DNA of 64,000 nucleotides from Adenanthera pavonina (lineage: Eukaryota > Streptophyta > Magnoliopsida > Fabales > Fabaceae): positions 26,262,001 to 26,326,000 of the forward strand of contig JAIVEN010000002.1 in the NCBI GenBank assembly GCA_026686845.1, given 5' to 3'. Below, piece by piece: positions 1 to 10,966 of this stretch (its first letter is position 1; each line of letters starts with the position of its first letter). The position numbers and the translations under genes are program-made. Below the pieces are notes generated by a model. It saw nothing but the letters and a program-made list of their open reading frames with translations, made no database searches and was not told the origin of the DNA.

Positions 1-787
1 CCTCATGGAATTTTAAATACCACTATCGTGAAGCCTATTTGAGACCATATATTGACTTCTTCATCCTGCAAACTTTATGTTCGTTTCCATAAAAAATGAA
101 TCCCTCAGGCTGTTTCATATAGACTTCTTCCTCAAGATCTCCATTGAGGAATGTAGTCTTAATATCCATCTGATGTAACTCTAAATCAAAGTAAACTACC
201 AATGCAATGATGACACGGAAAGAATCTTTCTTGAACATAGGCGAGAAAGCCTCCCTATAATCAATTCCATCCTTTTGTGTGAATCCCTTGGCAACCGGCC
301 TTGCCTTGTAGCACTTTATATTACCTTGTGAGTCCCTTTTGGTCTTTAAGACCCATTTACAGCCAATGGCCTTAGCCTCACTAGGTAACTCTACAAGTTC
401 CCAAACTTTATGGTTTGCCATGGATTGCATTTCATTAGTTATAGCATCATACCATAATTTAGAGTTTAGATCTTGCATAGTCGGAGTAAATATGAGTGGA
501 TCATCTTCAACACTTATATCATAGTCAAATTCAGTAAGGTACACCACATAGTCACAAGGAAATACTGACTTTCTTTCTTTAGTTGACCTCCTCACTTCCA
601 TTTGTTGAGTAGGTTGAGGTTGTTCTTTAGGAACATTCTCTATCACTTCTTGTGGTTATTCTTCATGAGTGATAGGTTCATTAATTTGTTCCTTATTTCT
701 AGCATTATCAACTTGAGTTTCAAGAACTACATCACATTCCATATTCACTCCAACAAAATGAGTGTTATATATTAGTGATGTTCCTCC
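1..787 (-). pseudogene. Ty1-copia pol, RT portion (second half of the split element)
   Basis: The minus-strand reading frame at 35-646 has clear copia RT sequence: WELVELP followed by IGCKWVLKTKRDSQG, then KARPVAKGFTQKDGIDY, then the helix region MDIKTTFLNGDLEEEVYMKQPEGF (in parts) and a terminal KKSIYGLK where the window ends. The stretch 656-850 on the same strand carries the linker between integrase and RT down to the insertion point; beyond 787 it is LTR sequence of the inserted element. A TAA separates the linker from the RT frame (near 655). The catalytic YVDD lies outside the window, so activity of this half cannot be judged. The first copia-type RT motifs are well preserved, which suggests a moderately young insertion. 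Confidence 0.88.
783..787. repeat. Left target-site duplication of the Sirevirus (CCTCC)
   Basis: CCTCC immediately precedes the 5' LTR start TGTTGAATCT and is repeated at 12631-12635 directly after the 3' LTR end CTATCTAACA. Five-base duplications are the norm for Ty1-copia integrases. Confidence 0.92.
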
Positions 788-2453
788 TGTTGAATCTAGA
801 GTTTTGATGATTCCAAACCAACATTCAAGAGCTTGGAATGAAGATATCAAAGGAGCTCAAAATGTTTCAGGTGAAGAAGTTCTGAGTAATTTGTGCAAGA
901 TTTGTTGTAGGATCATTAGTTATGTTTAAATATGGGTAAAAGACTTTGATTTAATGAAAAGATGTTTTAAAAACTTGATTTTATATTAAATCATGAAATA
1001 TTTGAAAAATACCCACCAACAGACGAAGTTTGAAAAGTTTACATTGAACTGTCATATTTGAAATTCGAACTTTGGCTTTGGAAATTCGAATTTCGAGTTA
1101 AAACTGAATAAGTCTGAAGAGATACTCCTCTGACAGATGAATTTTGATTTTCCAAAATTCAAATTTTCATAAGTGTCTGAAAGAAGCTTTTGAGGAACAG
1201 ACGAACTTTGGGTTTTGAACATTTGAATTTCAGACAAAATGAAACTTATGAAAACTGAAGAAATTCCTCTAAAACAATGTTAAAGTTCATCTCAAATCAA
1301 GATTATATTGAGTTTCAAAATTGCTCACTGACAGACGAACTTTGAACATGGAAATTCGAATTTCAGAAGCTAAAGTTGTGAGTCTGTTGAAATGATATGT
1401 TGACATACGAATGAAAGTGTTTATAAATTTGAATGTTAAAGTAAGTCTGAAAAGAGGTCTCTCTCTGACAGACGAACTTCACTCTTTTAAAATTCAAATT
1501 TTAAAGTAAATGAACTACTGTGCTTCTTGAGCATGCTACGAACAGACGAATTTTGGGGTTCCAAAATTCAAATTTCGAGGGCACTGTAGCAAATTGAAAA
1601 TACTGTTCACACTTAACAGAAAAACTTTCTTCTTGAAAATTCATATGTCACAACATGAAAACATTTTCTAAGTTTCAAAATTCGAATTTCACTTCATGAA
1701 TAGACGAACTTCAGTATTTCAACGTTGGAAGCTTTAACCTTCGGTTCCTTCGAAATTCGTTTGTTAACCAATCGAAATTCGAATTTCAGTATGTCAGAAG
1801 CATTAAATGTGGTTGGTTAACGGATAGTTTTTTCAGAGTAACTGTTGGATAACTTCCCCAACGGATAGATTTTGTCTCTAACGAATAGTTGGGACCTAAA
1901 TCTATAAATACAACATCATTTGAAGTTGTGGGTAACGAATCAAACTTTGTATATACTGAAATTCTGCCAAATCTTCTACTCAAAGCTTTTTACCCTCTTA
2001 CTTCAATACTTGTACTTCAACTTTCATATTCACTCTATTCAGGAGAGTTTCATCTTTGTAAACAATCTAATCTTCATCTGGAAGATAGATTTACTTGTGA
2101 GGAGATATCACAAGGGATTGTAAAGCACTTTGTGAAAGTGCAGAAAGTGATTGAGTGAGCTCTAGAAAACAGAGCACTGATGTTGTACTGTGACATTTGC
2201 AAGAAGCCCGTTGAATTCTTGCTGAATAGTGGAAAATCTCAAGTGGTGTCTTGAGGACTGGATGTAGGTCAAGTGGAGAGACCGAACCAAGATAAATATC
2301 AGAGTTTTTCTTCTCTCTATCACTACTCTTTCATCTTACTGCTTTATACTCTGTTTTTCTGTCATACCTTGCTTTCTTCATTGTTTTCACTTTGTGCAGA
2401 AAATTTTAATCCTCCCAATTCACCCCCCTCTTGGGAAGTCAACCTATCTAACA
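788..2453 (+). repeat. 5' LTR of the Sirevirus
   Basis: The LTR is 1,666 bp, begins TGTTGAATCTAGA and ends CCTATCTAACA. It contains about seven copies of a motif CAGACGAA(C/T)TT, most followed after about 15-28 bp by an AATTCGAATTT-like near-palindrome (copies near 1019, 1132, 1196, 1330, 1467, 1541 and 1700). The string TCTATAAATACAA at about 1900 is a likely TATA box, which would put the transcription start near 1930. Short open frames inside the LTR (for example 1889-2158) recur in the other LTR and are not genes. Confidence 0.93.
1900..1912 (+). promoter_or_regulatory. Probable LTR TATA box
   Basis: TCTATAAATAC lies about two thirds of the way into the LTR, at the position expected for the U3/R boundary of a retroelement. 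The same string is present in the 3' LTR at about 12078. The assignment rests on sequence and position only. Confidence 0.5.
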
Positions 2454-2455
2454 AG

Positions 2456-2468
2456 TAGTATCAGAGCC
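2456..2468 (+). other. Primer-binding site (tRNA-iMet)
   Basis: TAGTATCAGAGCC starts 3 bp after the LTR end and differs by one base from TGGTATCAGAGCC, the complement of the plant initiator methionine tRNA 3' end used by most Ty1-copia elements to prime minus-strand synthesis. Confidence 0.88.
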
Positions 2469-2508
2469 CAGATTTCCATTCAAAGGATCTCACAGTCCGG
2501 GAATTAAA

Positions 2509-4083
2509 ATGGCTGGCTTTGCAGAAAGCATATTACCAGAAGGGAACAATACAAGTAGACCACCTGGCTTCAGTGGAGAGCACTATGGTTACTGGAAGAT
2601 GAGAATGCAAATCTATCTCCAGTCATTCGATCTGGACATCTGGTCAGTCATTCAGAAGGGAGACTTTGTCCCAATGGCTTTAGAAGATGATGGAAAGTAC
2701 AGAGAAAAGCCAGAAGCTAAATGGAATGAGGAAGACAGAAGGAGAGTCTTGTTGAACTTCAAGGAAAAACACTGTCTAGTCAGTGCCTTGAATCAAGACG
2801 AATTCTACAGAGTCTCACAATGCTCCACTGCCAAGGAAATGTGGGACACCCTGCAGATTGCTCATGAAGGAACAACTGGAGTCAGGGAAAATAAACTGAA
2901 TACCGGCATTGGAGAATATGAAAGCTTCAGAATGGCTGAAGGAGAAACTGTAAAAGAGCTATAAAAGAGATTCACTCTCATTGTGAATCAACTAAAGAGC
3001 TTGGGAAAGGAGTACACTCAAACAGAGAAAGTAAGGAAGATTCTCAGAGCTCTCCCTCTGGAATGGCAACCTAAAGTAACAACAATAGAGGAAGCTAGGG
3101 GAGAATCGATGGCCTCTGTCACAGCTCTATTCGGCAGTCTTGAGAAATATGAAGGAAAAATGAAAGCTCTCAAGGAAGCTGGACAAGACAGAAAGAAGAA
3201 AGGTCTTGCTCTCAAAGCTACTGAAGAAAAGGAATAAGAATCTGACGATGGAGATGAGCTGGATGAAGAAACTCTGGCTATGATGGTCAGAAAATTCGGA
3301 AGATTCTACAGCAAGAGGAGAAACAAGAAAATCTTCAAGAGAGGAGTAGCTGGAGACAGCAAGAAAGAAGTAAAAGAGCCTGTGACTTGCTATGAGTGTA
3401 AAAAGCAGGGACACATCAAATGGGATTGTCCACAATTCCTCAAGAAGCAAGAGAAAGAAAAGAAAGCTGCTGACAAAGGCAAGAAGAAGAAAGCCTACAT
3501 CTCATCAATATGGGGCAACAGCTCAGATGAGGAAGAAGATGAAGAAGATGAAATTACCAACATATGTCTGATGGCACTTGCCTCTGAAAAAGCTGAAATT
3601 GCATGTAACAGTGATCAAGAAGAAGAGGTATATGAATCTGAACCTTCCTATTCTGAATTACTGGATGCATTTCATGAGCTGCATGATGAGTTTGTTAAAG
3701 TTGCTAAAGAACTGAAATTAGCTAAGAAAAAGATTAACAAACCAGAATCTCAAAGCAACATCTCTGAAATTGCTCCTCTACCTATTGCTGAATCTGTCTG
3801 CTATAAATCATGCACTGATCTAAAGCAAACCAATGAATATTTAGTGAAAAGCATGTCTAGGCTTACTAGAGGTAAAGATATGTTGTTTGCTTTAATGGGG
3901 AGCCAAAGAATATCACAAGGGAAAGCTGGACTTGGCTATGATCCTTGTGCTATAAAAGAAAAGATTAGGAAGAAAAATCAAAATATATACATGAGATATT
4001 TTGTGCATGCTGAGAGCGATAGAAAGAAAAATTATATGTCACCTCACATTGAATCATATAATCAACCAAGGCATGCAAAATAA
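2509..4083 (+). pseudogene. Sirevirus gag (nucleocapsid polyprotein), interrupted
   Basis: The ATG at 2509 opens MAGFAESILPEGNNTSRPPG, a usual Sirevirus/copia Gag N-terminus (UBN2-type gag fold). The same frame runs through 2983-3237 (capsid C-terminal region with LPLEWQPKVTTIEEA) and 3280-4083. Two in-frame TAA codons (2962-2964 and 3235-3237) break it without changing frame. A CCHC zinc knuckle lies near 3391 (CYECKKQGHIKWDC), followed by a Lys-rich then acidic stretch. A TAA at 4081 ends the frame, but the same frame beyond it (4141-4180) still encodes a second, degenerate knuckle (HFCNKKGHISSSY) in which cysteines are lost. Gag packages the RNA into cytoplasmic particles; this copy would make only a truncated protein. 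Confidence 0.9.
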
Positions 4084-4304
4084 AAGTATTATCTGCATTG
4101 TTTTCTTTCGGCTTCTCAATCCAGCAGTCCCTTTACCACCTATCATTTCTGTAACAAAAAGGGACATATTTCCAGTTCTTATGCTATAAAGAAAAATGGA
4201 CTTGACAGGAAGGTTAAATGGGTTCCCAAGGGTACATCTGTATCGAGGGAAAAGACTACTGACAGAAAAGGACCCAAACAAATTTGGGTACCTAAAAGGA
4301 AAAT

Positions 4305-7300
4305 ATGAACCTTGTTTTGCAGGTCTGTCTCAAAGCTAAAAGGAGTAACAAATGGTATATGGACAATGCCTGCTCAAGCCACATGACCGGTGACAAGGAG
4401 AAGTTCATCACCCTTAGAGACAAGAAAGGAGGAAAGGTGACCTTTGGAGGTGATCAATATGGCAAAATAGTCGGCATTGGCATCGTGGGCAAAAATCCTG
4501 AAACATCCATTGAAGAGGTGCTGTTTGTGATTGGCCTCAACCACAATCTGTTAAGTGTGACTCAGACATGTGATAGAGGAGACTGGGTGCTGTTTGACTC
4601 AAAGTTTTGCCTGGTCATCAGAAAAAGTGATCACAAAGTAATCCTTAAAGCTCAAAGGGATGGTAACTGCTATACTATTGATCTTGATGAACTTCCTCCC
4701 TTAGATTCTGTTTGTTTGATTAGTCAGGATAATAATAGTTGGTTGTGGCATAGAAGATTAGCTCATGTTAACATGAATCAACTTTCTAAACTAGTTAAAA
4801 ACGAGTTAGTCACTAGACTACCTAAAATCTCTTTTGAAAAAGACAAAGAATGTGATGTATGCTTAAAAGGAAAATAAACTAAATCTTCTTTTAAATCCAA
4901 AATCGTAGTCACCACAACTTAACCACTTGAACTACTGCATATGGACTTAATTGGACCATCTAGGGTAAAAAGCCTTGGTGGTAATCTGTATGTGCTTGTA
5001 ATTGTGGATGATTACTCTAGATTTACATGGACAATATTTCTTTCCTCTAAAAGTGATACCTTTGATGCATTTGTAACTTTAGCTAAGAAAGTGCAAAATG
5101 AGAAAGGTATTTCCATTGTGTCTATCAGGTCAGATCATGAAGGAGAGTTTGAAAACTCATACTTCCTGGAGTACTGCAATGAGCACGGAATTGATCACAA
5201 CTTCTCAGCTCCAAGAACTCCTCAACAGAATGGAGTAGTAGAAAGAAAGAACAGAACCATTGGAGAGATGGCTAGAGCTATGCTGAATGAAAAGGAACTA
5301 TCTCAAGTGTTTTGGGCTGATGCAGTAAATACAGTAAGCTACATCATAAATAGAGCCTACATCAGACCAATCCTAGGGAAGACTCCTTATGAGTTGTACA
5401 AGGGAAAAAAGCCAAATCTGTCACATCTCCATGTGTTTGGATGCAAATGCTTTATTCACAACAATGGAAAGGAAAATCTAGGTAAGTTTAATGCCAAATC
5501 TGATGAAGGTATATTTCTGGGCTATTCTAGTAGAAGTAAGGCATATAGAGTTTTCAATAAAAAGTCTAAATTGGTAGAAGAATCTGTGCATGTAGTATTT
5601 ATTGAAAATAAAACTGCTTCTAAACATGTTACTGATGAGGATGATCTTGTTTCAAACTTTAAAAAGTTAGATATCTCTAATGAAGGTATAATTGAACCTC
5701 CAAAAATATTTGAATCTATTAATATAGAGGAAGATATTCAGGAGAGAGATTTTGAAGAAGCAAAATAATGAAGAAATATCTCAAGAACTCCCTAGAGCTT
5801 GGAGATATTAAAGGAATCATCCTGTTGATCAAGTGATAAGGAATGTTCAAGAGAGAGTTAAAACCAGAAAACAGTTAAGGGATCAAATGATTAATTGTGC
5901 TTTCATATCACAAATTGAACCTAAATGTATTAAGGAAGCCTTAACTGATGAGTACTGGATTCTAGCTATGCAGGATGAATTAAATCAGTTTGAAAGAAAT
6001 CAAGTCTGGGATTTAGTGCCTAGACCCAAAAATCATCCTGTCATAGGTACCAAATGGGTTTTTAGAAATAAAAGTGATGAATCAGGATCAATCATCAGAA
6101 ACAAAGCTAGACTGGTTGCTAAAGGATATAATCAAGAAAAGAGCATTGATTTTGAGGAAACCTTTGCTCCAGTAGCTAGATTGGAAGCAATTAGAATTTT
6201 GTTAGCATATGTATGCATGAAAAATATTTTGTTATATCAAATGGATGTGAAGAGTGCTTTTCTAAATGGATATATCATGGAAGAGGTTTATGTAGATCAA
6301 CCTCCAGGTTTTGAGGATTCTACAAAATCAAAACCATGTGTATAAACTAAAGAAAGCTCTTTACGGTTTGAAGCAAGCCCCTAGAGTATGGTATGAAAGA
6401 TTGAGTAATTTTCTAATTGAAAAGGGGTTTAATAGAGGAAAAGTAGATACTACTTTATTTACTAAGAAAGAAAATAAAGATCTACTTATTGTTCAAATCT
6501 ATGTTAATGACATTATATTTGGTGCTACTAATGAATCTCTTTGCAAGAATTTTTCTAAGTTAATGCAGGGAGAATTCGAAATGTCTATGATGGGTGAACT
6601 CAACTTCTTCCTTGGATTGCAAATCAAACAGTACAATGATGGTATCTTCCTCAATCAATCCAAGTATCTGAAGGAATTGCTGAAGAAGTTTGGAATGGAA
6701 AATGCCAAGCCAATGGGGACACCTATGGCTACCACAACCAAACTGGACATGGATGAGAAAGGGAAAATGTTTGACATAACTCAGTATAGGAGAATGATTG
6801 GATCCCTGCTATACTTAACTGCCAGCAGACCTGACATTATGTTTAGTGTCTGTATGTGTGCAAGGTTCCAATCATGTCCCAAAGAAACCCATGCAACTGC
6901 TATGAAGAGAATCTTCAGATATCTTATTGGAACATCACAGATGGGTCTTTGGTATCCAAAGGGCAATGGAGAAGATCTCAAAGGATACACTGATGCTGAT
7001 TTTGCAGGATCCAAAACTAACAGAAAAAGCACAAGTGGAACTTGTCAGTTTCTTGGAGGATCCTTGGTTTCATGGTTTAGCAAAAAGTAAAACAGTATGG
7101 CCCTATCCACGACAGAAGCTGAGTATGTTGCAGCTAGAAGCTGTTGTGCCCAAGTCATCTGGATGAAACAGCAACTTGAAGATCTTGAGGTTGAAATGAA
7201 GGAAATACCAATCATGTGACAATCAAAGTGTCATAAATATCACAAAGAATCTTGTCATGCATTCAAGGACAAAACATATTGAAGTTAGGCACCACTTCAT

Positions 7301-7448
7301 AAGGGATCATGTTTTGAAAGGAGAAATCAGACTAGAGTACATCCCAACTGAAGATCAAGTAGCTGATATATTGACAAAGCCTCTATCAGAATATAGACAT
7401 TGCAAAATAAGAAGAGAATTGGGAATGGTAAATCCTAATGAGCTGTAA
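4305..7448 (+). pseudogene. Sirevirus pol (protease, integrase, RT, RNase H), multiply broken
   Basis: The pieces in order are as follows. At 4305-4877 lie the protease region and the GAG-pre-integrase domain (WLWHRRLAHVNMNQL); the usual aspartic site D-S-G reads D-N-A in WYMDNACSSHMTGD. At 4941-5768 is the integrase core with its acidic residues visible (HMDLIGP, RSDHEGEFEN, NGVVERKNRT), preceded by two TAA codons near 4875 and 4919. At 5833-6345 is the first half of RT (KARLVAKGYNQ, MDVKSAFLNG) in a shifted frame. From about 6330, shifted again, comes ALYGLKQAPRVWYERL, and the catalytic motif reads YVNDIIFG instead of YVDD. RNase H follows (TDADFAGS), with a TAA at 7088 and the STTEAEYVA motif after it. 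After one more frameshift near 7210, the conserved C-terminus spans 7257-7448 (TKHIEVRHHFIRDH, LTKPL). Protease, RT and frame integrity are all lost. Confidence 0.92.
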
Positions 7449-8446
7449 GTAAATCCGTGTGTAATTCTGTTTTTAGATTTTCCAACATTGAATTAACTCT
7501 AACTTGAGCATCGGAGTGTGTTTAATTTAAGTTGCAGGTGCTCCTCATGAGATTCAATGCTGATAAATCTGAAAAATGGAGCTTACTAGAATGGAACAAT
7601 CAAAAAGTGAAGAAAATGGCAAAAATTCTGAGTTTCTGGATCCATTATGTAAGTTTTTAAAGTTGAAATTCGTATATTGATCATGTGTTAGACGAACTTA
7701 TGTGAAAAATTGAGTTTCTAAGGAAGTCAGCATGGTCAGCATTCGAATTTGGATACCAAACAGATGAACTTCGGCCTGTTATTAGTAGGAACAGTTCTCG
7801 GTGGTCCCTCAAAATTTGTCTGTTGGACCTTCAAAATTCGAAAGTTCAAGAACAAAAATTTTCAAAGTTATGTTTGTCCAACATGATGATTATACTAATG
7901 TTTATCTCTTAACATCGAATATTGGAAAACTTTCACAAAGTAGAGAAATTCAAATTTTTGACTTAAAATTCGTCTGTTGAAACATGCTCCTCAATGTTAA
8001 AACCTTGAAAGATGAAGTTTTGTATGCTTAATTCATCTGTTGTTTGGTGATTTGTTTGCTGCTTGATGTTTGCTCTTGAAAATTCGAACTTTGTTGGAAC
8101 AAAGTTCATCTGTTCATCTTGTGTTGCTTGTACCAAGCCTTTGTCAGACGAACTTTCAAAAGAAAATTTGCCTGTCAGCAAGCTCTGCTGAATGGTTTAA
8201 CTTGTAACAGCCCAAAGTTCGAATTTGGCCCCTCAAAATTTGTCTGTCAGGAGGTTACTTACGTTAAAACTGACGGTTTTCATTTGAACAGACGCAACCC
8301 TATTCCTATTCTCTCTGAGTCTGTTCTAATCCTCCATTCAATGCTCTTCAATTCTGACCAAAAACCGTCATTTCCCACCGATTAAACTTCCTTTCGCATC
8401 CTTTAAACCTATTCTTTGCTCCATTCTGCAACATTCATCCGCGAAA
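7449..8446 (+). other. Spacer between pol and env-like ORF, rich in LTR-type motif repeats
   Basis: This is about 1 kb without a convincing gene. It holds about eight further copies of the CAGACGAA / AAATTCG motif pair seen in the LTRs, in both orientations: AGACGAACTT near 7689 and 8148, and the reverse form AAATTCGTCTGTT or AAATTTGTCTGT near 7811, 7969 and 8237. Small open frames here (7963-8181 minus, 8119-8385 plus) are by-products of these repeats. Confidence 0.7.
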
Positions 8447-10635
8447 ATGGAAAGAGTTAAGAATCCAGAAGCTGGCAAAGTAGAGGCTCGTCTAAAACGT
8501 TCGGTTAAATCACAATATGCTTCCAAAGAAGGAGAAAAACCGAAGAGAAAGGCTGAATCCAGCAAGGGAACTCCCTCCAAATGCCAGAAAACTACACCCA
8601 AGAGAGAATCAAAGAAAGCTGGACCCTCTTCCTCGAAGACAGCAGAACCTTCGGTCCCTGTTCCTGTTGCTGCTGAGAATGTTGCTTCCACTTCATCCTT
8701 AAGTACTGAATCTGGAGAATATGAGCTTACCACACTGCCATTATGGAGCACTCCACAGATTCAAGAGGAATACTCCACCAAGTTTGCCAATAAAAAGGTA
8801 ATCAAGCCTCATTGTGTAAACTTGGAAGATTTCTTGGTCTCTAATAGTTTTGATGCTGGTATATGGATGTTGAGATACAAGAATCTGTTGGAAGTATTGG
8901 AGAGATATGATGATGAAGTGATTAAAACTTGGTATGCCTCCTTGAAGTACAACAGCAAGAAGAAAAAGTGGGAGGTCAATCTGAGATCAAGGACCATCTG
9001 GCTCTCAGATGAAACTTTGAATGAAGTACTGGAAATCCCAGGGCAAGATGGCCTCAAGATTGACATCACTGCCTCTGGATACATGGATGAGGCAGATACT
9101 GCTGATGAAGAAGGTGGCCCCTTTCTGAACTACAAGGAGAGCACAATTCTGAGCACATTGTTCAGAAGAAGGGAAAACTGGCCATCCATAAAAGTGTTGA
9201 AGCCCATAGACCTCAGTGCTCAAGTGAGGATCCTATACTACATAGTGTCTAGGATCATATTCAACAAAGGAGGCAGCTTCAATCTGATAACAAGGGCAGA
9301 GACACATGTCATGGCAGCAATCATGCGTGGAAAACTGATCAACATAGGACACATCATACTTCAACGCATGATCAAGGCAAGAGATCAGAGGAAGGACTCC
9401 ACACTTCCCTATGCAGCTATCATTTCTAGAATTCTGCAGTATGCTAAGATTCAGCATCTTGAGAAAGGGAAAGGGAAACCCACTGAGATCTTCAAGGAGG
9501 AAGAACTTCAGAGAAAGGGAATTGAAAGGAGTGAAGGAAGATGGATTGGAAAGGGAGCAGGAAGAACTGAAGATCAATTCTTTGTTGAAGGTGCCTCCCT
9601 ACAGCAAGAGGGTACTTCTGAGGCTCCTGCCAGACCTACTCCTCAGCCCTTTGTGCCTATCCCATCTCCCTCCAAGCCCACTCACATTCCATCCACTCCC
9701 TCCTCTCGTGCCAAGCCAACCAAGATCACTGAGTTGTATGACAGCCTGTCTACACTTATTCTTAGCATCAGGGATGAGCAAAATGCCAGATTTGCTCATC
9801 TGCAAGATCAGATTCATTAGTTGGCAAAGAACATGAAAGTGGTTGCTGATGCCTATGAAGAAATTCGAACTACAATTCCTACCACGTCAGCTCCACCTCA
9901 GCCAGGGTTCTCTATGCCTGTTCAGTCTCCAACCCCTGAGCCTCCAAGCCCCTTTGAGATAGCCTATTCTGAGCATGAAGATGTAGATGGTGCTGAGCCT
10001 GCAATGAGGACACCTAGTCCTGGTCCACCCTTGGACTATGGTTTGGAAGAAGAAGGACCTCAGGAAACAGGCCCTCATAAGCCCATACCAGAAGTGCTCA
10101 GGACTCAATTCTTTCCATTCAAGAATCTGAGCAAGTTGAAAGACTGGTGGCAGAAATTTCTTCTTCTTCAATGCAGGAGGGTGCCAACAATGAAGAGAGA
10201 AGCATTGTGCATGTTGTTGATTATGAAGCCATTGCTCACAATGCTCTCTTGCAAGCTTAGAGAAGAAGGCTTGAGGAAATGTTTCATTCGGATGAACCAG
10301 CTCCTCCTTCTCTCGCTGCTTATGGACTTTCAGAGGAATAAAGAGCTCAATTGGCTCTTTCCAGGCAGGCAATGCAGGAGTTGCTTGAGGTCTCTGATGA
10401 TGATGAAGAGCCAAGTCCTGAGCCTTCTGAGCCTCCTGCACCAGTTGAACCAGAAATCTCATTTGCTCCTGTGCCTTTCAGAGCTATTCCAGTCTCTCAG
10501 ATCCCTCCTCCAGTTGATTTTGTTGGCCTTCCTGATGATGCCAAAAAGGGGGAGAAGAAGAAGCAAACTGGAAAATCTGCTACTGAGCCATCTGGGAAGA
10601 CGTACAGCAAGAAGACCAAGCCAAAGAAGAAGTGA
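8447..10635 (+). pseudogene. Sirevirus extra ORF (env-like / plant transposon protein domain), broken
   Basis: The ATG at 8447 starts a 457-codon frame ending at a TAG (9818-9820); the same frame continues to about 10110, then the reading shifts, has stops near 10258 and 10338, and ends with the frame 10351-10635 (GKTYSKKTKPKKK). Residues 1-70 are Lys/Ser/Pro-rich and basic. Residues about 125-330 resemble the putative plant transposon protein domain found in Sirevirus 3' ORFs (TWYASLKYNSKKKKWEV, SDETLNEVLEIP). The rest is Pro/Ser/Glu-rich low complexity. I see no signal peptide or membrane segment, so the label env-like reflects position only. The high basic content would fit a nucleic-acid-binding or nuclear role, which is inference. 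Confidence 0.8.
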
Positions 10636-10966
10636 TGGAAGGACTGCTTAGAACTTAGGCTTGAATCCTCTTGTTATGCTATATTTTGTTTCAGATGCTG
10701 TTTGTTTGATGATTGTACTTTGTTTTGAAATTGGTTTTTGAAGTACTTTTTACTTTAATTGGTTTCTGTAAAGCAACAATTAATGAAATGAATGAATTCC
10801 TTAGTTGCAATGATTTGTACTTATCACTTCTTGAATCTCTTCACTGATATGCTATATATTATATCTTTTGAAATATAATGCATATGTTAAGGGGGAGCTT
10901 GCTAAAGCAAACCCAAGTACTAATCCAGTTTGAAAGTTGTTTTGTCATTATCAAAAAGGGGGAGAA
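10543..10966 (+). promoter_or_regulatory. Repeated polypurine tract region
   Basis: Three G-runs of the form A(n)GGGGGAG occur upstream of the 3' LTR: CAAAAAGGGGGAGAAG at about 10542 (inside the end of the env-like frame), TTAAGGGGGAGC at about 10887, and CAAAAAGGGGGAGAA at 10952-10966 abutting the LTR. The last is the functional plus-strand primer site by position. Multiple polypurine copies next to the 3' LTR are a described Sirevirus hallmark. Confidence 0.8.

Noticed and set aside
1889..2458. Open frames inside the LTR (also at 12066-12677)
   Set aside because: The same frames occur in both LTRs; short, no protein-like features.
3018..3450. Minus-strand frames opposite gag
   Set aside because: Shadows of the Lys/Glu-rich gag coding strand.
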